Origin: Bacteroidia bacterium
GTDB lineage: Bacteria; Bacteroidota; Bacteroidia; UBA8524
Length of the DNA: 5,068 bases
Assembly (NCBI GenBank): GCA_023277325.1
Contig: JALRIQ010000234.1
Span: 1 to 5,068 of the forward strand
Direction of reading: 5' to 3'
Below the pieces are notes generated by a model. That model saw nothing but the letters and a program-made list of their open reading frames with translations, made no database searches and was not told the DNA's origin. Positions 1-5,068 of the stretch are shown here, one piece after another; positions within the stretch are counted from its first letter, which is position 1; each line of letters opens with the position of its first letter. The translations under genes were made by a program, and so were the position numbers.

Positions 1-113
1 GCATGGTACTGAGTTTACCATTAACCGCTATTGCGCGGGTACTGCTTTCGAATTTCGAGCGGACAAAGCCTTTTGCTTATTTGTTGAGCAATGATTTTAA
101 GAGTAAGGAGTAA
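1..113 (+). CDS. AI-2E family transporter, C-terminal end only (partial)
   Basis: This is the 3' end of a plus-strand gene that enters from the left edge. The frame starts at base 3, runs 36 codons and stops at TAA 111-113. The visible peptide contains PLTAIARVLLSNFERTKPF and then AYLLSND. In the AI-2E/PerM/YdiK family (COG0628) the last membrane helix is followed by a conserved PLTAI-(L/V)-K-(V/I)-(I/L) segment and a KP(W/F)-(G/A)-(F/Y)-LL tail, and the match here is clear. Family members are inner-membrane proteins of about 350 residues with several membrane helices; proposed roles are autoinducer-2 export or Na+/H+ antiport, and the substrate here is unknown. The gene converges on the minus-strand operon. 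The final residues KSKE and the stop codon lie inside the G-rich intergenic repeat (AGTAAGG twice, 102-115), so the native C-terminus may have been replaced by repeat sequence. The alternative is a chance open frame, which the motif match makes unlikely. Confidence 0.75.
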   Translation, partial: MVLSLPLTAIARVLLSNFERTKPFAYLLSNDFKSKE

Positions 114-120
114 GGATTAG
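97..120 (+). repeat. Left block of C-free G-rich repeat (AGTAAGG units)
   Basis: This block has no C on the plus strand and contains a tandem heptamer AGTAAGG (102-108 and 109-115) followed by ATTAG. The 9-mer GAGTAAGGA occurs at 101-109 and 108-116 and again at 211-219 on the far side of the GC-rich element. This suggests one repeat tract interrupted by that element. The block overlaps the stop codon of the AI-2E transporter. Confidence 0.6.
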
Positions 121-190
121 CCCTTCGACTCGGCGAAAAGCCTCGCTGCACCTTCGCGACACAGCTCCGGCGCACGCGGTCAGGATGACA
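121..190. repeat. GC-rich intergenic element, CCCTTCGACT...GGATGACA type
   Basis: This 70-bp block is about 66% G+C (46 of 70 bases) and sits abruptly between AT-rich, C-poor flanks. It begins CCCTTCGACT and ends CAGGATGACA. From memory, elements reading CCCTTCGACT...CAGGATGACA (reverse strand TGTCATCCTGA...AGTCGAAGGG) recur between genes in many Bacteroidota and some other bacteria, usually in a much shorter form. Here about 45 extra GC-rich bases lie between the two conserved ends. I see only short imperfect stems inside it, no coding frame and no clear flanking target duplication. It is probably a dispersed non-coding repeat, but the copy number in this genome is unknown. Confidence 0.55.
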
Positions 191-273
191 AGGTTGAGGT
201 TAAGGTTGAGGAGTAAGGAATTAGGATTGAGGAAATAAGAAATCAGGAATGAGGGAAGGAATAAGATTTGAGT
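191..273 (+). repeat. Right block of G-rich, C-poor degenerate repeat
   Basis: These 83 bases contain a single C (position 244). The first part is a hexamer tract of AGGTTG/AGGTTA units with GG doublets at a strict spacing of six (192, 198, 204, 210). It then degrades into AGG-AATTAGG-ATTGAGG variants. The 14-mer TTAGGATTGAGGAA at 221-234 recurs exactly at 325-338. The pattern looks like a decayed tandem repeat with strong strand asymmetry rather than coding DNA: stop codons occur in all plus-strand frames. Its function is unknown. Confidence 0.6.
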
Positions 274-324
274 CGGAAGAACAAATACCAGAACCTGTGA
301 CCTAAAACCCTAAACCATTTACAG

Positions 325-342
325 TTAGGATTGAGGAATTAG
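325..342 (+). repeat. Outlying copy of the G-rich repeat
   Basis: TTAGGATTGAGGAA (325-338) is an exact second copy of 221-234 and is followed by a decayed AGAATTGA. The bases before it, 298-316, read TGACCTAAAACCCTAAACC, which is the same kind of G-rich unit on the opposite strand. The repeat family is therefore present in both orientations. Confidence 0.5.
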
Positions 343-385
343 AATTGAAAGTTGATTTAATTCTATTGGCTGAATGCTTTAGCTT

Positions 386-497
386 TTAGTATAGTTCATC
401 AAATGAAGAACCGCTTTCTTGCAGGTCGAATTCTTCGATGCGTTGAGGAACAATTAGTCTAATTGCTTCCATCTGCTCGGGTGATAAGTTTTTTCAT
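386..497 (-). pseudogene. Small frameshifted ORF, hypothetical
   Basis: On the minus strand an ATG (497-495) is followed by a run of six A, and that frame closes after 12 codons. Removing one A joins the ATG to an otherwise clean frame ending at TAA 388-386, which would give a 36-residue peptide containing LSPEQMEAIRLIVPQRIEEF and ending SFDELY. As it stands, that frame is intact only from an internal ATG (472-470), giving 28 residues. The composition is protein-like, with an amphipathic helical start and an acidic end, unlike the surrounding repeats. It could be a small gene broken at a homopolymer, an N-terminal remnant of a longer lost gene, a sequencing error, or chance. I do not recognise the family. 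There is a faint similarity in rhythm to short N-terminal transposase-associated proteins of Bacteroidota, too weak to assign. Confidence 0.35.
451..465. repeat. Perfect 15-base dyad CAATTAGTCTAATTG
   Basis: Two 7-base arms, CAATTAG and CTAATTG, flank a single T. A one-base loop cannot form a normal hairpin, so if functional this would be a protein-binding dyad rather than a terminator. It lies inside the broken small ORF, over the codons for A-I-R-L-I, and is not upstream of any recognised gene start. Confidence 0.4.
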
Positions 498-596
498 TTT
501 GTATAGAAAAGGAATACCCCCGATATAACAGCAACCTGCTTTTTGAAATAGCTATAAAATTATACTAAAGTCACAATGTCGATTTGTCGTAAAGTC

Positions 597-613
597 GTCT
601 TATCGATTAAGAC
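597..613 (-). terminator. Weak hairpin at the end of the minus-strand operon
   Basis: GTCTTATCGATTAAGAC forms a 6-bp stem with a 5-base TCGAT loop. Read on the minus strand it begins with the last base of the oxidoreductase stop codon. The stem is AT-rich and no T-run follows it, so it is at best a weak intrinsic terminator or an mRNA 3'-end stabiliser. Position at the operon end is its main support. Confidence 0.25.
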
Positions 614-1749
614 TATTTAGAAACAAGCAAGTCTGCCAACTGCTCACCAGTGAGTGTGGCAAGGGAGATTCCCATTCCATTGCAGGTAAATCCTACCGCC
701 TGACGATTTCCTACCTTTTGGGTGATTGGCATTTTATTCTCGCTAAAACCCATGATGCCGCTCCAGCGGTAATCAACTTCTACCTTGGTATTTGGCAGGA
801 TGATTTCCTTTAAAACGCGGTCAAGATCGTCCTGGATTTTTTGATTGATACCAAATTCAGAGGTGTTCTCGGTTTCTTTATCCAGGTTTCTGCCTCCTCC
901 AAGAAGAATGCGGTCCTCGTGGTTACGGAAATAGTAATAACCTTCATTAAAGTGGAAAGCTCCTTCTAAGGCAAGTCCACGCATCGGTTGTGTAACCAAT
1001 ACCTGACCACGTCCTGGCTGAATAGCGACTTTATCGATGAGCAAGTTAATGGCAAGTGCATTGGTGCAAATTCCAACTTGTCCTGCCGTAAAACGAATGT
1101 CTTCTCCAAGCTGATGGTGTTTTACCATCACCTCTACATAATTGGCATTTTCTTCTATCGATAAGACCTCAGCTCCGGTGATAACACGAATTCCAAGGGC
1201 ATTGATAAGGCGCCAAAGTGCGGATATCAATTTTCCAGAATGAATTTGTCCTTCGAGCGGGTTATGGATCAATTGCTTAACTCCAGCAAAACCAAAAGAA
1301 GCGATTTTTTCATTTTGAACGCTGAATACATCTTGCTCAAAATAGGGGTGGAGCAATTCATTGAGCATCGAAATATCGGCAGCACTGATCTCGGTTTCAT
1401 CGATAAGAATCAACTCATGACCGCCCAATTCTTCATATTCCATGGCCGAATCGCTGATACGATTGCGCAATAATTTTAGGCCCTGGGCACGCTGACTAGC
1501 CAGTTTGGCGGCTGCTTTTTCTCCCTGGATTTTGATATCGCCCAGCATCTCTGCGGCCTTGGCAAAACAGGCAAAACCTGCATTACGTGTACTAGCTCCG
1601 GATGGAAATACGCCACGCTCCAAAACGCAAATTCGAGCGCGGGGTGACTTCTCCTTAACGGATAGTGCTGTGGATAACCCAAGGAGTCCACCACCGACAA
1701 TAATCACATCTTGTGCACAAAGTGCGTCTTTCTCCCAGTAACTTAGCAT
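613..1749 (-). CDS. FAD-dependent oxidoreductase, DadA/DAO family
   Basis: This 378-residue protein belongs to the D-amino-acid oxidase/glycine oxidase fold family (COG0665, DAO). The N-terminus has the dinucleotide-binding strand VIIVGGGLLGLSTAL (residues 15-29; GxGxxG at G19, G21, G24) and an acidic residue ending the second strand (VLER, E44) that should bind the FAD ribose. SGASTRNAGFACF (50-62) is the usual FAD-contact loop. The C-terminal half has GRGQVLVTQP (247-256), YRWSGIMGFS (327-336) and the closing FAD motif GFTCNGMGISLATLTGEQ (353-370). There is no signal peptide or membrane anchor, so it should be cytoplasmic, oxidising a C-N bond of an amino acid or amine. The substrate cannot be read from the sequence. 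The ATG at 1749 places the Rossmann strand near the N-terminus as expected and lies 23 bases after the kinase stop, without a Shine-Dalgarno sequence. It is the last gene of the operon and is intact. The link to efflux is unclear. Confidence 0.9.
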   Translation of the reverse strand: MLSYWEKDALCAQDVIIVGGGLLGLSTALSVKEKSPRARICVLERGVFPSGASTRNAGFACFAKAAEMLGDIKIQGEKAAAKLASQRAQGLKLLRNRISDSAMEYEELGGHELILIDETEISAADISMLNELLHPYFEQDVFSVQNEKIASFGFAGVKQLIHNPLEGQIHSGKLISALWRLINALGIRVITGAEVLSIEENANYVEVMVKHHQLGEDIRFTAGQVGICTNALAINLLIDKVAIQPGRGQVLVTQPMRGLALEGAFHFNEGYYYFRNHEDRILLGGGRNLDKETENTSEFGINQKIQDDLDRVLKEIILPNTKVEVDYRWSGIMGFSENKMPITQKVGNRQAVGFTCNGMGISLATLTGEQLADLLVSK

Positions 1750-1772
1750 GTTCGCAATTGTAAAAAAACAAT

Positions 1773-2987
1773 TTATTTAATCGGAAAAACAAGACGGCAA
1801 AGCGTTCCTTGTCCTTTTTTCGACTCCACTTGAAAATCTCCTTCAAGTAGTCGAGTAAAACTACGAATAAGTTTTAAGCCGATACCAAATCCTTTTTCCC
1901 CAGAAGTTCCTTCGCCAGGTTTTACCTCCTGAAATGAGTTGATGCGCTCTAGCTGGTCTGCATCCATCCCCATGCCATTGTCTTTGATCTGCATTTGGAT
2001 ATTTCCGTCCGCTAATGTCCAGGTAACTTCAATTGAACCTGAAGTAGTGAATTTATTGCTGTTCTTAATCAGGTTACGGAGAATAAACCGCAACTTATTG
2101 GTGTCCGTTCTCCAGACAAAGTTATTTCCTTTAAAGCGGAGGAGGTTATTCTTACTTTCTAACTCAGGTCTAAGTTCGTAGGAGATATTCTCCAGCATTT
2201 CTATGATATTGATTACCTCCTTGTTTTGTTTCTGCTGATCGGCTAAATCAACGCCCCATTTCAACAGGTTTGTAAGCAATACCTCGGAAGAACTAAGTGA
2301 CTTATCCATTTCCTCAGCAAAATCAGCCAGGTTAATGCTTCCGTCTTCTTTCGAAATATCCACCAATGATTTGATGTTCCGAACAGGGGCAATCGCATCA
2401 TGGGAAATGGCCGAGATAATGTCTCTGAATCGGGTGAAGTTTTCCTCTAAAGCCAAACTACCCGACTCGAACTGGTGTAAGATATCGAGGTAGCTTTCCA
2501 TAAAAGCTTTTTGATTGAGAATCTGCTCCACCTGACGCGCCATTACCTCATGAAACTCAGCCTGAAGCCCATTCAATACCCTTGGCTTCTTATCGATGAT
2601 GCATAAGGTCCCGATTTTTTGTCCCTTTACCCGAATAGGATATCCCGCATAAAAGGAAATATTCGGTTCGCCGGTTACGAGCGGATTATCAGAAAAACGA
2701 CCGTCGGCGTGAGCATCTTCCACCACAAAAACGTCATCTTGTAAGATGGCATGTCCGCAGAAGGAGACCTCCCGCGATGTGCTTTGAACTGCCAAACCAT
2801 GGTTAACAAAGAACTCTTGCGTATCTTTTTTAACAATTGAAACCAAAACAATTGGGACCTCGCAAAAACGTGCTGTAATAGAAGCAATGTCTTCCAGCTG
2901 CTTATCTGCTTGTTCAGAAAGAAAGCGGAGTGAATCAATTACTTCCAGTCGTTTGTCTTCGGTAGGCAAATTATGTGGTGCAATCAT
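1773..2987 (-). CDS. GAF-domain sensor histidine kinase (soluble, orphan)
   Basis: This is a 404-residue kinase when started at ATG 2987. A GAF domain fills about residues 20-160, with the family signature VPIVLVSIVKKDTQEFF, SFCGHAIL, DGRFSDNPLV and FYAGYPIRVKGQKIGTLCIID. A dimerisation/phosphoacceptor helix follows, with ISHDAIAPVRNI (H196 the likely phosphorylated His). The ATP-binding domain has the N-box NLIKNSNKFT (305-314, N309), the G1 box DNGMGMD (336-342) and the G2 box GFGIGL (366-371). No membrane helix, signal peptide or receiver domain is present, so it acts in the cytoplasm. The H-box is unusual, with A-I where L-R is standard. ATG 2987 is preferred because the family typically starts M-I-x-P a few residues before the ERL/KRL helix. 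A GTG at 3005, directly after the adaptor stop and preceded by GAGGAA, would add six residues. No response regulator is adjacent, and the ligand is unknown. Confidence 0.9.
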   Translation of the reverse strand: MIAPHNLPTEDKRLEVIDSLRFLSEQADKQLEDIASITARFCEVPIVLVSIVKKDTQEFFVNHGLAVQSTSREVSFCGHAILQDDVFVVEDAHADGRFSDNPLVTGEPNISFYAGYPIRVKGQKIGTLCIIDKKPRVLNGLQAEFHEVMARQVEQILNQKAFMESYLDILHQFESGSLALEENFTRFRDIISAISHDAIAPVRNIKSLVDISKEDGSINLADFAEEMDKSLSSSEVLLTNLLKWGVDLADQQKQNKEVINIIEMLENISYELRPELESKNNLLRFKGNNFVWRTDTNKLRFILRNLIKNSNKFTTSGSIEVTWTLADGNIQMQIKDNGMGMDADQLERINSFQEVKPGEGTSGEKGFGIGLKLIRSFTRLLEGDFQVESKKGQGTLCRLVFPIK

Positions 2988-3005
2988 GTTTCGAAAATAC
3001 GGCAC

Positions 3006-4127
3006 TTATTCCTCTTCTGCGGTGTTTTTTAAAGAAGAAAGCAGCTGAAACGTCCCTGAAATTGCAAAATGACGGTTCAATAAAGATTTATCCGCGTAAA
3101 TCCAATCTCCGGAGACGAGTGGTCGAGGAATTTCCAGCATTTCATATTCGTTAATTCCTACTTTTTCAAAGAGAAAAAATTTACCTCCCCACTGCTGCAG
3201 GGCACTGGAGGGTAGAGTGAGTGCCGAATCGAGCTCGATTAGTATTTGAGCCTGAACAAAGGTCCCGGGTAATAAACGATTGTCTTCCTTTTCCAAATGA
3301 CCATGCACCTGAATGGTTCGGTCGGTTTTTACGGTTCTTCCAATCAGGTAGACTTCGGCATTGCGTTTTTCAGCTTCATGGGGCAGTTGAAACTGAATTT
3401 TTTGTCTAATTTTTATTTCATGGATATCCTTTTCAAATACAGCCAACTCAACATGAATATGGTTTAGGTTAATTAGTTCCATCACTACATCACCCTCCGA
3501 TGCATAACTTCCCTTGTTTACATTTACCTGCTGTACCCAATAATCGGCATCAGCGCGGAACTGAGCTTTAGAGGTCAGGGCCGAGGCTTTAATCGTTTCT
3601 GGATTGATGTGAAGCATACGCAGTTTTTGCATGAGGGCATTTTTCTGCGCCAATAGTCGATTCACTTCATTTTTGGCCTGATCGAGGTCTTTTTCGGCAT
3701 TAACCTTTCCGGTGCTGAGTACTTCCTGACGGCCCAGGTTCTTTTCAGCCAATTCAAGGTTGCTTTTGGCAATCAGGTAATCTTCCTGCATCTGAATGAA
3801 AACCGGATTTTCGATTTCATAAAGCAGTTCTCCTTTATGCACATGCATGCCATTGATAAGGGGGATGCGGGTGATTTTTCCCGGGTATGAAAGCGTAATA
3901 CTCTGCTTTTGATCGGGTGGGACATCCAATACGCCTGTTACATTCAGGGAATGATGCAGGGATCGATACTGAGGAATTGCGGTTTCCAAACCGAGCGTGC
4001 GTGCAGATTCTTCACTGAGCTCTATGCGCGTGTTTTCTTCTTCGCTTATTTGTTGTTCTTCGGGAGCAGGACTGCTGCATGCGCCAAATAATAGGGTACT
4101 TATAAATAGAAATGCTAGATTTTTCAT
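3006..4127 (-). CDS. RND efflux periplasmic adaptor lipoprotein (CzcB/CusB-like)
   Basis: This 373-residue membrane-fusion protein would link an inner-membrane RND pump to the TolC-type channel. The ATG at 4127 gives a lipoprotein signal MKNLAFLFISTLLFGAC with Cys17 as the lipid-bearing residue, followed by an acidic linker. An upstream in-frame ATG (4145) overlaps the preceding gene and would put MVAINP before the signal, so it is less likely. Domains in order: first barrel-sandwich half with YPGKITRIPL and NGMHVHKGELLYEIENP (about 78-108); a coiled-coil hairpin (about 112-175); second sandwich half (about 190-222); beta-barrel with RTIQVHGHLE and LLPGTFVQAQILIE (223-298); and a membrane-proximal domain with LPSSAL. 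The sequence follows the CzcB/CusB heavy-metal branch of Bacteroidota. The mature N-terminus lacks the Met-rich Cu/Ag site of CusB, so Co/Zn/Cd-type or other cations are at least as plausible. It begins 4 bases after the upstream stop. Confidence 0.88.
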   Translation of the reverse strand: MKNLAFLFISTLLFGACSSPAPEEQQISEEENTRIELSEESARTLGLETAIPQYRSLHHSLNVTGVLDVPPDQKQSITLSYPGKITRIPLINGMHVHKGELLYEIENPVFIQMQEDYLIAKSNLELAEKNLGRQEVLSTGKVNAEKDLDQAKNEVNRLLAQKNALMQKLRMLHINPETIKASALTSKAQFRADADYWVQQVNVNKGSYASEGDVVMELINLNHIHVELAVFEKDIHEIKIRQKIQFQLPHEAEKRNAEVYLIGRTVKTDRTIQVHGHLEKEDNRLLPGTFVQAQILIELDSALTLPSSALQQWGGKFFLFEKVGINEYEMLEIPRPLVSGDWIYADKSLLNRHFAISGTFQLLSSLKNTAEEE

Positions 4128-4131
4128 GGGG

Positions 4132-5068
4132 TTAATTGCTACCATTAATGAGCAAAATTTGGTTACTTAAAATTCGGATTTGGTGTTTAAGGGCTGCATG
4201 ACGCTCCATTAATAACAAAGCATCATTCAACTGATAAAGGTATTCGGTCGTGGAAATGGTTCCCTCTGTTCGGGCCAATTCAGCCTGCTCGCGCAAGGTG
4301 TTGGCTATAGGTAAGGAGGCGGTTTCAAAATCCTGCAGGTTGGTTTTCGCCAGCATATAGGAACCGAGTAGGTTATTCCAGCTGGTTTCTAATTCGCGCT
4401 GGGTTTGTTGCAGGGCATTGATTTCCGATTCCCGTGTAAGTTTCGCCGCTTTTACTCGGGCCATTTGCGGACCCGCCCAAAGGGGAATACTCAATCCAAT
4501 ACCAAAACCTTGAAAACGATCACTTGATGCCGCCAAAGGGGCATTGAGATCAGTGGATGTTGGACCACCTATCAGACTTTGGTTGAAATAGGAAACTTGA
4601 ATGCTTGGCCAAAACTGACTTTGTTCCAACTTGATCTCGCGTTCAGCACGAAACACATTGGCTTCCATCACCTGGATTTGTCCGTTTTGAGTCGGAGAAT
4701 AGGTCGAAAGTTTGTTGCTCTCAGCAGCTTCCCAAACGATTTCGAAATCAGTATTTAATCCAATCAGGGTTTTTAAGCGTGATATCTCATTCGTAAATTC
4801 ATTTTTAAGTTGACTCAGCTGTATCCCTAAATCGGCACGTTTTGCCAAAGTTTGTTGCCAGTCGAGATAAGGTCCATCGCCGCTGGTATACCGCAGTTTT
4901 GCAGCTGCTTCCAATGCTTTATACAAACTGTCTTGCTGACTATAAAGTCCCAACTTTTCTTGGAGAAAGGCGATGTGTGCACAGGCATTTCTTACCTCAA
5001 ACGCCAGTTCATCTTCCGCTAAATGCAAGTAAGCGCCTTGTAATCCATAAAGCGATTTATAAGCTTCT
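4132..5068 (-). CDS. TolC-type outer-membrane efflux protein, C-terminal part (partial)
   Basis: The frame is open to the right edge (311 residues visible) and ends at TAA 4134-4132. It shows the TolC/CzcC architecture: long amphipathic helices with a hairpin around LRYTSGDGPYLDWQQTLAKR, an internal repeat-like helix ending LEQSQFWPSIQVSYFNQSLI (the start of a beta-barrel strand), a second pair of strands FQGFGIGLSIPLWAGPQMAR, then a long helix and the terminal segment ISTTEYLYQLNDALLLMERH. This is the outer-membrane channel of a tripartite pump, partnered with the adaptor that starts 4 bases downstream. The true start is outside the window, and the TTG at 5028 is only an internal Leu codon. 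In Bacteroidota this type of TolC domain is either a separate CzcC protein or fused to the C-terminus of a CzcA/CusA RND pump in one very long protein. Both fit what is visible. Confidence 0.85.
   Translation of the reverse strand, partial: EAYKSLYGLQGAYLHLAEDELAFEVRNACAHIAFLQEKLGLYSQQDSLYKALEAAAKLRYTSGDGPYLDWQQTLAKRADLGIQLSQLKNEFTNEISRLKTLIGLNTDFEIVWEAAESNKLSTYSPTQNGQIQVMEANVFRAEREIKLEQSQFWPSIQVSYFNQSLIGGPTSTDLNAPLAASSDRFQGFGIGLSIPLWAGPQMARVKAAKLTRESEINALQQTQRELETSWNNLLGSYMLAKTNLQDFETASLPIANTLREQAELARTEGTISTTEYLYQLNDALLLMERHAALKHQIRILSNQILLINGSN

Larger units (their letters stand above)
114..612. other. Intergenic region between convergent genes, no intact gene
   Basis: This 499-bp stretch separates the 3' end of the AI-2E transporter from the 3' end of the oxidoreductase gene. 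Its first half (to about 350) is the G-rich repeat with the embedded GC-rich element. The second half contains a small broken minus-strand reading frame (386-497), a 15-base perfect dyad (451-465), and an AT-rich segment with TCG trinucleotides at regular spacing just past the oxidoreductase stop codon. I found no tRNA, rRNA, CRISPR repeat or strong U-tailed terminator. No Bacteroidota-type promoter (TAnnTTTG) is evident on either strand. Confidence 0.7.

Noticed and set aside
300..316. Telomere-like CCCTAAA sequence
   Set aside because: There are fewer than two units and they are imperfect. It fits better as a reverse-strand copy of the local G-rich repeat, and nothing suggests a linear replicon end.
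101..350. CRISPR array or phase-variable tandem array
   Set aside because: The repeats are short, degenerate and unevenly spaced, with no uniform spacers or cas genes. They are not located in a promoter or in a reading-frame position that would switch a gene, apart from the transporter's stop codon.
426..438. Short hairpin TCGAA-TTC-TTCGA
   Set aside because: The arms are only five bases with a three-base loop and no T-run. It lies inside the broken small ORF and is likely chance.
1240..1473. Plus-strand open frame of 77 codons inside the oxidoreductase gene
   Set aside because: It lies wholly opposite a well-supported minus-strand gene and shows no family motifs. The same holds for the other antisense or out-of-frame stretches at 1476-1741, 1655-1846, 1939-2181, 2675-2938, 3221-3409 and 3909-4091.
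2116..2123. CAAAGTTA, a minus-strand match to the Bacteroidota -7 motif TAnnTTTG
   Set aside because: It is inside the kinase coding region, I see no partner -33 element, and no gene start follows closely, so it is probably chance.
4128..4145. Upstream ATG (4145) as the adaptor start
   Set aside because: It overlaps the TolC-type gene and would put six extra residues before a well-formed lipoprotein signal. The ATG at 4127, four bases after the upstream stop, fits better.
5026..5028. TTG as the start codon of the TolC-type protein
   Set aside because: The frame stays open and protein-like to the right edge (EAYKSLYGLQGAY precedes it), there is no signal peptide after the TTG, and a TolC protein needs about 130 or more further residues at its N-terminus.

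Overview
The window looks like a piece of a Bacteroidota chromosome, probably a marine or aquatic Flavobacteriales-like organism. The evidence is the CzcB/CusB-type adaptor and TolC-type protein in the sequence style of that phylum, starts that mostly lack a Shine-Dalgarno sequence, a lipoprotein signal on the adaptor, and intergenic DNA built of degenerate G-rich repeats plus a CCCTTCGACT...GGATGACA element. The taxonomic call is inference; no rRNA or other marker gene is present.

Layout. Positions 1-113 hold the last 36 codons of a plus-strand AI-2E family transporter. Positions 114-612 contain no intact gene. This stretch has a C-poor, G-rich repeat tract interrupted by a 70-bp GC-rich element, a small broken reading frame on the minus strand, and several short dyads. 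From 613 to the right edge everything lies on the minus strand and is read right to left: the 3' part of a TolC-type outer-membrane efflux protein (open at the edge), a lipoprotein periplasmic adaptor of an RND efflux pump (CzcB/CusB-like), a soluble GAF-domain histidine kinase, and a DadA-type FAD-dependent amine/amino-acid oxidoreductase. The gaps between them are only 4, 18 and 23 bases, so the four genes probably form one transcription unit whose promoter lies beyond the right edge.

How the genes may work together. The TolC-type protein and the adaptor are the outer-membrane and periplasmic parts of a tripartite pump, most likely of the heavy-metal (CzcCBA/CusCBA) class. The inner-membrane RND pump is not in the window. 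It should lie just to the right, either as a separate gene or fused to the N-terminus of the TolC domain. The kinase has no response regulator beside it and no membrane segment, so its input is probably cytoplasmic and its partner is encoded elsewhere. The oxidoreductase has no obvious mechanistic link to efflux.

I did not find a convincing new defence, mobile or CRISPR-like system. The most unusual parts are the repeat-dominated intergenic region, whose repeat supplies the transporter's stop codon, and the kinase placed inside an efflux operon.
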